15,239 bases of DNA from assembly GCA_900770325.1 (NCBI GenBank), contig CAAGKE010000114.1:1-15239 (forward strand), read 5' to 3'. A program made the position numbers and the translations under genes. This stretch comes from Lachnospiraceae bacterium (GTDB lineage Bacteria; Bacillota; Clostridia; Lachnospirales; Lachnospiraceae). Of this stretch, positions 7,065 to 13,804 are shown in pieces. The first letter of the stretch is position 1; the number at the start of each line of letters is the position of its first letter. The notes below the pieces were generated by a model. It was not told the DNA's origin. It worked only from the letters and a program-made list of their open reading frames with translations, and made no database searches.

Positions 7065-7152
7065 TTATCCACATTATCCACATGCTTATGCACATTTTCC
7101 GTGCCCGGCATGTGGATTTTTTGTGGGCTTTTTGTGGATTTCTTGTGGAAAA
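7065..7152. promoter_or_regulatory. DnaA box cluster upstream of the dnaD-dnaC operon
   Basis: Two adjacent perfect DnaA boxes TTATCCACA (7065-7073 and 7074-7082) are followed by a one-mismatch box TTATGCACA (7086-7094). On the opposite strand there is an array of TGTGG elements starting at 7111, 7122, 7133 and 7144, an exact 11-bp period. TGTGGATTT (7111 and 7133) matches the reversed box at seven of nine positions and TGTGGAAAA (7144) at eight of nine. TGTGGGCTT (7122) is weaker. The cluster ends just before the dnaD promoter. This suggests control of primosome gene expression by DnaA, or a DnaA titration site. The absence of dnaA, dnaN and a clear unwinding element argues against oriC. Confidence 0.75.
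7076..7122 (+). terminator. Intrinsic terminator of murC built from DnaA-box sequence
   Basis: ATCCACATGC (7076-7085) and GCATGTGGAT (7108-7117) form a perfect 10-bp stem. GCAC (7090-7093) and GTGC (7101-7104) pair inside the loop. The stem runs directly into six T residues (7117-7122). It starts 12 bases after the murC stop and shares bases with two DnaA boxes. Confidence 0.75.
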
Positions 7153-7159
7153 GAAAATA

Positions 7160-7188
7160 TTCTATTTCTTCCCTCCCTGTGTTATACT
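7160..7188 (+). promoter_or_regulatory. Extended -10 promoter of dnaD-dnaC
   Basis: TGTTATACT (7180-7188) is an extended -10: TG, one base, then TATACT (five of six). At 17 bp spacing the -35 would be TTCTAT (7160-7165), which is poor and typical of extended -10 promoters. The last reversed DnaA box ends at 7152, immediately upstream, so DnaA bound there could contact RNA polymerase. Confidence 0.55.
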
Positions 7189-7220
7189 GTACCGGTAGAC
7201 AAAGGAGGAATATCTGAATT

Positions 7221-8282
7221 ATGAAGCTTCATCTGCCCCCGCAGGACGGGGTTACGATTGTAGAAAATATATTTATTGATCAATATATGCCAAAGGCCAA
7301 CGGAGAATATGTCAAGCTGTACCTGTACCTGCTGCGCTGCGCAGGCAGCGGGCAGGAGCTTTCTCTCTCATCCATCGCGGATGTGTTTGATCACACAGAA
7401 GGGGATGTAAAACGGGCATTGGCCTACTGGGAGAAGCTGAGGCTGCTGGAACTGAAATATGACAGCCAGGGCAGCCTGTGCGATATCCTCTTTCTAAAGG
7501 ATGGCGCCAGCGCCGAGACTGCGGTTTCCCGGGAAACAGCTGTCTCAAAACAGAGCTTTGACAGTTCTGCCGGGAAGGATGCTTCCATTCCTTCCAAATC
7601 CGCTCTTTCCAGAGACCGGAAAAGGGAACTGAAAGAGCAGGAACAGATCCGGCAGCTTATTTTCGTGGCGGAGCAGTACTACTCCCGCCCCCTGACCTCC
7701 ACAGAGCAGTCCAATCTGCTGTATTTTTATGATACGCTGCATTTTTCCGTGGATCTGATCGAATATCTGATCGAATACTGCGCTTCCAAAGGAACCAACG
7801 GTCCCCACTATATGGAAAAGGTGGCGCAGGAATGGTACCGGGCCGGTATCACCACTGTGGCTCAGGCAAAGGAAAATACAAATCTTTACAATAAAAACTA
7901 TTTTACGATTTTCAATTCTCTGGGGATCAAGGGGCGCAATCCTGCTCCCGCAGAGATAGAATACATGAATCGCTGGCTGAATGACTTCGGTTTCTCCATT
8001 GAGATCATCCTGGAGGCCTGCTGCCGCACGATCCGCCAGACCCACCAGCCTAATTTCCAGTACACAAATAAAATCCTGGAGCAATGGTATAAAAGCGGGG
8101 TCCGCCAGCTTTCCGACATCCGGAAACTGGATGTCCAGCACTCGGAAAAGAAGAAACGGGATGCAAAACCGTCTCCCGGCCCTTCCTCTTCCAACCGTTT
8201 CAACAATTTCCCCCAGCGCCAGTACGACTGGGGCCAGCTGGAGCAGCAGCTTCTAAACGCCCAGAACAGAAAAGAGGGATAA
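7221..8282 (+). CDS. dnaD: DnaD-domain replication initiation protein
   Basis: DnaD/DnaB-type proteins help open the origin and recruit the replicative helicase in Firmicutes. The 353-residue product has a winged-helix N-terminal part (about 1-95, with YLRC and SIADVFDHTEGDVKRALAYWEKL). A charged, low-complexity linker follows (about 96-140). Two DnaD-like C-terminal repeats come next, at about 141-215 and 225-305. Each repeat ends in a matching signature: EWYRAGITT near 204-212 and QWYKSGVRQ near 288-296. The tail (306-353) is basic, then rich in Ser, Pro and Gln. The ATG at 7221 is the only reasonable start because a stop codon is two codons upstream. Its AAAGGAGG (7201-7208) is 12 bases away, longer than usual, which may lower translation. 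dnaC follows after three bases. Confidence 0.88.
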   Translation: MKLHLPPQDGVTIVENIFIDQYMPKANGEYVKLYLYLLRCAGSGQELSLSSIADVFDHTEGDVKRALAYWEKLRLLELKYDSQGSLCDILFLKDGASAETAVSRETAVSKQSFDSSAGKDASIPSKSALSRDRKRELKEQEQIRQLIFVAEQYYSRPLTSTEQSNLLYFYDTLHFSVDLIEYLIEYCASKGTNGPHYMEKVAQEWYRAGITTVAQAKENTNLYNKNYFTIFNSLGIKGRNPAPAEIEYMNRWLNDFGFSIEIILEACCRTIRQTHQPNFQYTNKILEQWYKSGVRQLSDIRKLDVQHSEKKKRDAKPSPGPSSSNRFNNFPQRQYDWGQLEQQLLNAQNRKEG

Positions 8283-8285
8283 GCC

Positions 8286-9275
8286 TTGGGACTTAGCAAT
8301 ACACAATATGACACGATCATGCGCCAGTACAGCAAAAGGCAGCTGGAAAACCGGCATCTGCTGGAGCAGCACCAGAAGCTGGCTTATGAAAAGATCCCCC
8401 AGCTTGCCGAGATCGACCGGCAGGTATCCGCAGAAAGTATCCGCTGCGCAAAAATCCTTCTGGAGGATCCCGGCGCCGGTACAGACGAACTGAAAAAAAG
8501 CCTTCAGACTCTGGCAGACAGGCGGGCCGCCCTGCTGAAGGAAAACGGTTTTCCGGAGGATTATCTTCAAATGCACTATACCTGTCCGGACTGTCAGGAT
8601 ACCGGTTACAAAGACGGGGTAAAATGTCATTGTCTGCGCCAGGCTGCCATTGATCTGTTTTACACCCAGTCCGGAATGAAGGAGATTCTTGAACAGGAGA
8701 ATTTTTCCCGTTTTTCCTACAGCTATTATCCGGAAGACCTGATCAATCCGGCCACCGGAACCAGCGCCAGAGAGATCATGCGGGCCACTGTGGCCGCATG
8801 CCTGCGCTACATCGATGAATTTGACAGCCATTTTTCTAATCTGTTCTTTTACGGCGGTACAGGACTGGGGAAAACCTTTCTTTCCCACTGTATTGCCAGA
8901 GAACTGATCGAGCGGGCCCATTCTGTCATCTACTATTCCGCTTTCGAGCTTTTTGACCTGTTTGCCCGCAATTCCTTCGGGAAAGGAAATGAGCCGGAGG
9001 GAGCCCGGGAATATGTCTTTGACTGCGATCTGCTGATCATCGATGACCTGGGAACGGAACTGACCAACAGCTTTGTTTCTTCCCAGCTTTTCCTGATCCT
9101 GAATGAACGGATACAGAAAAAGAAAAGTACCATCATTTCCACAAACCTGCCACTGCCCACCTTTGCAGAGATTTATTCGGAGCGGGTTTTTTCCCGGATC
9201 ACCAGTAATTTCCAGCTGTTCCAGCTGTTTGGAAATGACATCCGGCTTCAGAAAAAACTGAACGGCACGGCTTGA
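8286..9275 (+). CDS. dnaC: Helicase loader, DnaC/DnaI-type AAA+ ATPase
   Basis: The product is an AAA+ ATPase that loads the replicative helicase onto DNA at initiation and restart, acting with the DnaD-type protein encoded just upstream. The 329-residue protein has an alpha-helical N-terminal part. A four-cysteine zinc-binding site follows (C100, C103, C114, C116, pattern CPDC-x10-CHC). Then come Walker A GGTGLGKT (190-197), Walker B LLIIDDLG (249-256), a sensor-type STIISTNLP stretch (281-289) and the SERVFSRI arginine segment (298-305). The start is probably TTG at 8286, with GAGGG seven bases upstream. The next in-frame ATG (8319) has no ribosome site. It sits three bases after dnaD, so the two form one operon. 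The cysteine cluster resembles Bacillus DnaI rather than enterobacterial DnaC. Confidence 0.92.
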   Translation: MGLSNTQYDTIMRQYSKRQLENRHLLEQHQKLAYEKIPQLAEIDRQVSAESIRCAKILLEDPGAGTDELKKSLQTLADRRAALLKENGFPEDYLQMHYTCPDCQDTGYKDGVKCHCLRQAAIDLFYTQSGMKEILEQENFSRFSYSYYPEDLINPATGTSAREIMRATVAACLRYIDEFDSHFSNLFFYGGTGLGKTFLSHCIARELIERAHSVIYYSAFELFDLFARNSFGKGNEPEGAREYVFDCDLLIIDDLGTELTNSFVSSQLFLILNERIQKKKSTIISTNLPLPTFAEIYSERVFSRITSNFQLFQLFGNDIRLQKKLNGTA

Positions 9276-9299
9276 CCAACCTGAAAAGTATGGTACAAT
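9272..9299 (+). promoter_or_regulatory. Strong promoter of prs overlapping the dnaC stop codon
   Basis: TTGACC (9272-9277, five of six) is followed after 16 bp by TACAAT (9294-9299, five of six), with a TG extension at 9291-9292. The dnaC TGA stop (9273-9275) lies inside the -35. The start site would be near 9306, giving a prs leader of about 130 bases. Confidence 0.75.
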
Positions 9300-9313
9300 G
9301 ACGTTAGATGGCA

Positions 9314-9357
9314 GCTTTTTCGTCACTGTGAACAATGTGAACCGTAACGCTTTTTCG
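9314..9357. repeat. Palindromic GTGAAC/GTAAC element in the prs leader
   Basis: A 29-base imperfect palindrome (9321-9349) has the arms CGTCAC-T-GTGAAC and GTGAAC-C-GTAACG around AAT. It is bracketed by the exact direct repeat GCTTTTTCG (9314-9322 and 9349-9357). It shares CTGTGAACAAT exactly, and GTGAACNGTAAC, with the element upstream of malQ. Four mispaired positions would make the RNA hairpin weak. DNA recognition, or a decayed mobile repeat, is therefore more plausible than a riboswitch or attenuator. Confidence 0.55.
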
Positions 9358-9434
9358 AACACCCGACAACAAATTCGACAAAAACAGAACAAAACTATTC
9401 TATCATTTTTTTAATTATAAGGAGGATTTCCATC

Positions 9435-10607
9435 ATGCAGTCCGCGGAAAAATGCAACCTGGATGCCTTCCCTGTGGGAACACTGGGGATCATTGCTTTG
9501 GATAGCTGTAAGAATCTGGGAGAAAAGATCAATAACTATATTGTACAGTGGCGTCAGGAACGGGAGCATGCACACAAAGGTACCCCGCTGCTTATGGAAT
9601 ACGCTCTGGATAACTATCTGGTCAGGACTTCCGTTCCCCGCTTCGGCACCGGGGAGGCCAAAGGTGTGATTTATGACTCTGTCCGGGGAGATGACCTTTA
9701 CATTCTGGTAGATGTATGTAATTACAGCATTACCTATGAGATGAACGGGATTACAAACATGATGTCTCCCGATGACCACTTTAACGATCTGAAACGTGTG
9801 ATCTCCGCCATCGGCGGCAAAGCCAGAAGAATCACCGTCATTATGCCCTTCCTGTACGAAGGCCGCCAGCACAAGCGTTCCTGCAGAGAATCTCTGGACT
9901 GCGCCATGGCGCTGCAGGAGCTGGTGCATATGGGAGTGGAAAACATCATCACCTTTGACGCTCATGACCCGAGAGTTCAGAATGCGATCCCTCTCCATGG
10001 CTTTGAGACCGTTCAGCCGGTCTACCAGTTTATCAAGGGGCTGTTTAAAGCCGCACCGGATTTTCCTCTGAGCGCAGACAGACTGATGATCATCAGCCCG
10101 GATGAAGGCGGCACCAGCAGAGCCGTTTATATGGCAAATGTGCTGGGTGTGGATATGGGTATGTTCTACAAGCGCCGGGATTATACCAGAATGGTAAACG
10201 GCCGCAACCCCATCGTAGCTCATGAATTTCTGGGATCCGATGTTGCGGGAAAAGACGTGGTCATTATTGATGATATGATCTCTTCCGGTGACAGTGTGCT
10301 GGAAGTAGCTGCAGAGCTGAAGCGCCGCAAGGCAGGCCGCATCTTCATCTGCGCCACCTTCGGACTCTTTACCAATGGTCTGGATAAATTTGACGAAGCC
10401 TACGAAAACGGTCTGTTTCATGCTCTGCTTACCACAAACCTGGTATACCAGACACCGGAATTGCTGGCAAAGCCCTACTATACCGGCTGTGATATGAGCA
10501 AGTTCATTGCCCTGATCATTGATACCCTGAATCACGATGGTTCCATGAGCGAGCTGCTGAATCCCATGGACCGGATCAGCCGTTTCCTGGCAAAGCACCG
10601 CAATTAA
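9435..10607 (+). CDS. prs: Ribose-phosphate pyrophosphokinase (PRPP synthetase), divergent clostridial form
   Basis: The enzyme makes PRPP from ribose 5-phosphate and ATP for purine, pyrimidine, histidine and NAD synthesis. The 390-residue product is longer than the common class I enzyme (about 315) and its signatures are altered but recognisable. MPFLYEGRQHKR (137-148) corresponds to the ATP-binding YxRQDRK loop. FDAHDPRVQ (174-182) corresponds to the DLHxxQ metal-site segment. SPDEGGTSRA (221-230) corresponds to the PDxGG ribose-phosphate segment. VVIIDDMISSGDS (275-287) is the PRPP loop. An N-terminal extension of about 60 residues and an insertion around 100-125 account for the extra length. 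The ATG at 9435 has AAGGAGG (9419-9425) nine bases upstream. It has its own promoter and is followed by a strong terminator. A different phosphoribosyl enzyme is possible but less likely. Confidence 0.85.
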   Translation: MQSAEKCNLDAFPVGTLGIIALDSCKNLGEKINNYIVQWRQEREHAHKGTPLLMEYALDNYLVRTSVPRFGTGEAKGVIYDSVRGDDLYILVDVCNYSITYEMNGITNMMSPDDHFNDLKRVISAIGGKARRITVIMPFLYEGRQHKRSCRESLDCAMALQELVHMGVENIITFDAHDPRVQNAIPLHGFETVQPVYQFIKGLFKAAPDFPLSADRLMIISPDEGGTSRAVYMANVLGVDMGMFYKRRDYTRMVNGRNPIVAHEFLGSDVAGKDVVIIDDMISSGDSVLEVAAELKRRKAGRIFICATFGLFTNGLDKFDEAYENGLFHALLTTNLVYQTPELLAKPYYTGCDMSKFIALIIDTLNHDGSMSELLNPMDRISRFLAKHRN

Positions 10608-10642
10608 ATTACAGTTCAGCATTGCGCAGCAAAAAGAGAGTT

Positions 10643-10669
10643 CCGTATTTTAAGTTTGCCGTATTTTAA
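10643..10669. repeat. Short direct repeat downstream of prs
   Basis: CCGTATTTTAA occurs at 10643-10653 and again at 10659-10669, a 16-bp period. It lies between the prs stop and its terminator. No function is evident. Confidence 0.5.
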
Positions 10670-10681
10670 TTCATAAAAATC

Positions 10682-10736
10682 AAAAACAGCTTCCATCAGC
10701 AATTCGCAGAAACACTTGCTGTAGAAGCTGTTTTTT
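10682..10736. terminator. Bidirectional intrinsic terminator between prs and the convergent isomerase gene
   Basis: AAAAACAGCTTC (10682-10693) pairs with GAAGCTG plus TTTTTT (10724-10736), and CAGCAA with TTGCTG pairs further inside. The T run ends the prs transcript. The A run on the other side gives a T run on the minus strand, so it can also end the 14.2-10.8 kb operon. Confidence 0.9.
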
Positions 10737-10739
10737 CAT

Positions 10740-10802
10740 GGATCCGGTTTTTCCGGATCCGGTCTTTTGGGGATTCAGTCTTTTATGGATCCGGTCTTAT
10801 CT
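10740..10802. repeat. Tandem 16-bp repeat with a BamHI-like GGATCC core
   Basis: Units of 16 bp start at 10755, 10771 and 10787 (GGATCCGGTCTTTTGG, GGATTCAGTCTTTTAT and GGATCCGGTCTTATCT). A shorter unit precedes them at 10740-10754. GGATCCGG (10740-10747) and CCGGATCC (10753-10760) form a perfect 8-bp hairpin around TTTTT. The last unit reaches the stop codon of the isomerase gene (10801-10803). It looks like local slippage duplication of hairpin arms. Confidence 0.6.
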
Positions 10803-11499
10803 ACGCCGGATCGCCTCTTTTTTGCATCGCATCTACGATAGCCGCAGCCATCTCTTCCACCCGCAGCGCAGGAGAAGGCGCTTTTACAATTCCGGATGTA
10901 GAACCTGTTCCGTCCGCCCCCAGATATACCACTTTGTAGCAATCCTCCGGGGTCGTGATGCCTGAGGCAATCATCACCTTCGTGTCGGGATTCACAGCCT
11001 TGATCGCCTGCGTACTCCCTACGATATAATTCTCATCCGCCGTAGTGCCTGTACCGATCAATTCCGTGGGTTCCGCCAGAATCACATCCGCTCCCAGCTG
11101 GGCAACAGCTTTTGCTTCTGTGGTAGAATCTGCGCACACCACCGTAATCAGGCCAAGCTCCTTCGCCCGCAGGATACAGGCGTAAAGCTCTGCCAGTGTT
11201 TTCTGGTTCTCTGCATGGTTCAGCACGACCGCTTTCGCCCCGGCCTCCACAAGTGATTCCGGAAGCACCGCTCCCATACCGCGGCCCGGCACCAGAGAAT
11301 CCATATTCTGGGCAGTCACCACCACATGGCTGGTATTCTCTGCGATCATCCGCAGATCCGCATATGGGCAGGTAAAGAAAATCATAATTCCATATTTTTC
11401 ACAGACCCGATCCGCTGCCTGCGCCAGCGCCAGACTGTCTTTTCCGTACAGATAGGATTTGGGATTCACAAACAAAAAAGGAACCGTCACTTTTTCCAT
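10801..11499 (-). CDS. Triose-phosphate-isomerase-family protein (TpiA-like), candidate tetrulose-phosphate isomerase
   Basis: This is a 232-residue TIM-barrel isomerase, short like archaeal enzymes rather than about 250 as in bacterial glycolytic TpiA. The catalytic triad is present: Asn12 and Lys14 in VNPKSY, His95 in LNHAENQ, and Glu143 in ILAEPTELIGTG. The phosphate loop GADGTGSTSG (about 194-203) follows. The flanks differ from the canonical NWKMN and GHSERR. It is the last gene of a VOC-kinase-RpiB-TIM operon, not of a gap-pgk-tpi glycolytic cluster. In characterised erythritol and threitol pathways a TIM homologue turns L-erythrulose 1-phosphate into D-erythrulose 4-phosphate, and I infer that role here. 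Ordinary triose-phosphate isomerisation downstream of dihydroxyacetone kinase is the alternative. AAGGAGG (11510-11516) precedes the ATG by ten bases. Confidence 0.8.
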   Translation of the reverse strand: MEKVTVPFLFVNPKSYLYGKDSLALAQAADRVCEKYGIMIFFTCPYADLRMIAENTSHVVVTAQNMDSLVPGRGMGAVLPESLVEAGAKAVVLNHAENQKTLAELYACILRAKELGLITVVCADSTTEAKAVAQLGADVILAEPTELIGTGTTADENYIVGSTQAIKAVNPDTKVMIASGITTPEDCYKVVYLGADGTGSTSGIVKAPSPALRVEEMAAAIVDAMQKRGDPA

Positions 11500-11560
11500 C
11501 GTATCCTATCCTCCTTCCTTTTCCTCTCTTAGACGTTATGATGCAAAGCTCCTTTTCACA

Positions 11561-12004
11561 TCAGCGCTCGTTATCATATTTTACAAAAGCATCCACCTTC
11601 GGCTGAGAAGAGCATCCCGGTACAAATTCATTGGTCAAAAACGCCTCAACCAGCTCCTCGCGCAGTTTGTTTCCGGTGGTGAAAGCGCCGAAGCAGGCAA
11701 TATTCGCGTCATTGCTCAGACGTGCCCGCTTTGCGGAATAAATGTCCGTAAGCAGTGCCGCGTAAGCGCCCTTAACCTTATTTGCCGCGATAGAAACGCC
11801 AAGTCCGGTGCCGCAGATCAGGATTCCCCTGTCATAATCTCCTCTGGCTACTGCTTCTGCCACCGCAATTGCTGTATTGGCATAAATCGGATCTTCACTG
11901 CCAAAATCTGTAATCTCTCCTAATTTCTTTGCTTCCAGGAACTTTATCATCTCTTCTTTTGCCGCCTGCGCGTTTGGATCACATCCGATCGCAATTTTCC
12001 ACAT
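11561..12004 (-). CDS. rpiB: RpiB/LacA/LacB-family sugar-phosphate isomerase, candidate D-erythrulose-4-phosphate isomerase
   Basis: This 147-residue protein belongs to the RpiB aldose-ketose isomerase family. It has the MWKIAIGCD N-terminus, the catalytic-loop motif ILICGTGLGVSIAANK with the base Cys64, and the NDAN segment. Two positions depart from ribose-5-phosphate isomerase B. The His of the SDH/CDH motif is Pro10 (CDPNA), and the His before NDAN (His99 in E. coli numbering, linked to ring opening) is Ser97 (RLSNDAN). A tetrose or tetrulose 4-phosphate cannot form a furanose, so losing ring-opening residues fits a D-erythrulose 4-phosphate to D-erythrose 4-phosphate reaction. That reaction is inferred from the pathway context and residues. 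The gene starts 20 bases after the kinase stop, with AAGGAGG ten bases before its ATG. The isomerase gene that follows is 61 bases downstream. Confidence 0.88.
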   Translation of the reverse strand: MWKIAIGCDPNAQAAKEEMIKFLEAKKLGEITDFGSEDPIYANTAIAVAEAVARGDYDRGILICGTGLGVSIAANKVKGAYAALLTDIYSAKRARLSNDANIACFGAFTTGNKLREELVEAFLTNEFVPGCSSQPKVDAFVKYDNER

Positions 12005-12023
12005 AATACCTTATCCTCCTTTT

Positions 12024-13787
12024 TCACATTCCATACTTCTCGGTAAAATCCGCCATGGCTTTCAGAATTACCCACACACTGGTAGCTCCCGCATCCTGAC
12101 AGCCGATCGTCGTCCCCTGGGTCTTGGCCCGGCCGAATCTTGCTTCAAAATGCTTCGTGCTCTCCACGCCTTCCTTCGCAGCAGCTTCACCAGCCCTCAG
12201 CATGGCCGTCATTCCCTGATCCGAGAACTTTTCCATTGCCTCTACGGCCGGAGCCAGTGCATCTACCATGGTTTTATCTCCCACCTGTGCATGCCCGCGC
12301 TCCTGGATCGCTGTCAGAGCCTTGCGCATCATATGCGCCAGATCAGCTGCATCCAGCCGTTCCTTCGGCTCCTCTCCTTTCGGTCCGGCCATAAACATGC
12401 TGCCGAAAATCACTCCGGAAGCACCGCCCATACTCATCAGCATGGCATTTCCGGCCACGGAGAAGGGCACATAAGCATTATCCTGATCTTCCAGCTTCAT
12501 CAGCTCCACATGGGCTTTTTTCAGGCCGCCCTTCATGCCGATACCATGATCGCCGTCACCGATCGCGCTGTCCACCTTGGTCAACATAGGTTCTGCTTCC
12601 ACCACGGCTTCCGCCACACAAAGCAGCATGGCCTTCGCTCCTGACGCGTTCAGGCTGCCTCCCTGAATCTCAGATGCATGCTCCTCAATATATCTCCGGC
12701 CCTCTTCCGGATGATAATGGCGGTTTTCCCCCTCCGGCTCCGGAAGTTCTTCTTCCTCCGCCGGCAGCGGATCCTCCATGACTCCCATACTTCCCTTCGC
12801 ATAATACGGGCACATACACGGCATATCGTAATACTTCTTGATTTCTTCGTCAAGCTTCAGGAAGGAAATTGAAAAACCACCCATCTCAAGAGTCGTACAA
12901 TAGCTGTTCATATCTGCATCATATACCCGAATGCCGTCCTGCTCCAGAAGCTGTTTCAGTTTGCGGTAAACGATGCTCATTTCCATCAGGGTAGTGCTGC
13001 CAAGCCCATTGATCAGTACACAGATCTCTTCTCCGCGCGAAACGGGCATATCCTTCTGCAGATTTTCATACAGGAATGCAGTGATCTCATCCGCAGACGC
13101 CATCTTCGTCCGCTTTATGCCCTTCTCCCCGTGGATGCCCATGCCATACTCCATCTCATCCTCTGCGATCTCAAAGATCGGGTCTTTTGCCCCGGGAATG
13201 TGGGCGGAGGATACCGCTACGCCAATACTGCGAAGGTTCTCCCGCGCATGTTCTGCAATCTTCAGAACTTCTTCCAGGCTAAGCCCCGCATCACAGGCTG
13301 CACCGGCAATCTTGATCATAAACAGATCACCGGCAATGCCCCTGCGGTCCGTCTGACGCTCCATGGGTGCGGACGCACAGTCATCCCATACCCGCAGATG
13401 TGCTGTCGGGATCCCCTCTGCGTTCAGCATTTCCTCTGCCATATCAAAATTCAGGTTATCCCCTGCATAATTTCCATATAAGAACAGGATTCCCTTTCCC
13501 GCGTCCACTGCCTTGGCCGTCTTATAGATCGTCCCCGGATCCGGTGAGGCAAAAATATTTCCGCAGGCGGCCGCATCCCCCAGTCCTCTTCCTACAAATC
13601 CGCTGAACATGGGTTCATGGCCGCTCCCGCCGCCAATTACCATCGCTACCTTGTCCCTGCGGTGCTGTTTTAAGATCAGTCCGTTTACCTCGGGATGTTT
13701 CCGGTATTCTTTGGAAAAGCAGGCCGTAAAACCTTCCAGTGCCTCTGTAGCTGCCTTATCATAATCATTTACAAATTTTTTCATCAT
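12024..13787 (-). CDS. dhaKL: Fused DhaK-DhaL kinase (dihydroxyacetone/erythrulose kinase family)
   Basis: This is a single-chain ATP-dependent Dak kinase that phosphorylates a short ketose. The 587 residues comprise a DhaK part, an acidic linker and a DhaL part. DhaK (about 1-330) has GGGSGHEPMFSG (52-63), GNYAGDNLNFDMA (105-117) and GIHGEKG with the substrate-binding His near 219. The linker (about 338-355, PAEEEELPEPEGE) is followed by DhaL (about 372-587). DhaL has the Mg-ATP aspartates D406, D411 and D413 in DSAIGDGDHG, then GGASGVIFG and GDKTMVDALAP. It is neither a PTS-type DhaK/DhaL/DhaM system nor accompanied by DhaM. I start it at the ATG 13785-13787, 11 bases after AAGGAGG. An upstream extension would overlap the VOC gene. 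With TIM- and RpiB-like partners, L- or D-erythrulose is a likely substrate. Dihydroxyacetone is the alternative. Confidence 0.9.
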   Translation of the reverse strand: MMKKFVNDYDKAATEALEGFTACFSKEYRKHPEVNGLILKQHRRDKVAMVIGGGSGHEPMFSGFVGRGLGDAAACGNIFASPDPGTIYKTAKAVDAGKGILFLYGNYAGDNLNFDMAEEMLNAEGIPTAHLRVWDDCASAPMERQTDRRGIAGDLFMIKIAGAACDAGLSLEEVLKIAEHARENLRSIGVAVSSAHIPGAKDPIFEIAEDEMEYGMGIHGEKGIKRTKMASADEITAFLYENLQKDMPVSRGEEICVLINGLGSTTLMEMSIVYRKLKQLLEQDGIRVYDADMNSYCTTLEMGGFSISFLKLDEEIKKYYDMPCMCPYYAKGSMGVMEDPLPAEEEELPEPEGENRHYHPEEGRRYIEEHASEIQGGSLNASGAKAMLLCVAEAVVEAEPMLTKVDSAIGDGDHGIGMKGGLKKAHVELMKLEDQDNAYVPFSVAGNAMLMSMGGASGVIFGSMFMAGPKGEEPKERLDAADLAHMMRKALTAIQERGHAQVGDKTMVDALAPAVEAMEKFSDQGMTAMLRAGEAAAKEGVESTKHFEARFGRAKTQGTTIGCQDAGATSVWVILKAMADFTEKYGM

Positions 13788-13804
13788 AATGGCAGTTTCC
13801 TCCT

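Noticed and set aside
7065..7200. Chromosomal replication origin (oriC)
   Set aside because: The DnaA boxes are convincing, but dnaA, dnaN, recF and rpmH are absent, and there is no extended AT-rich unwinding stretch or DnaA-trio array. A regulatory or titration site fits better.
9314..9357. Riboswitch or PRPP/purine attenuator in the prs leader
   Set aside because: The palindrome has four mispaired positions and would fold poorly as RNA, and no known aptamer core is recognisable. The shared copy near malQ favours a DNA element.
9411..10622. Long antisense open frame opposite prs (about 400 codons), with similar ones opposite dnaC (8253-9392), murC (5775-6941), plsC (1866-2618) and malQ (894-1679)
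   Set aside because: They mirror clear genes, show no family motifs and have no ribosome sites. They are products of codon bias on the coding strand.
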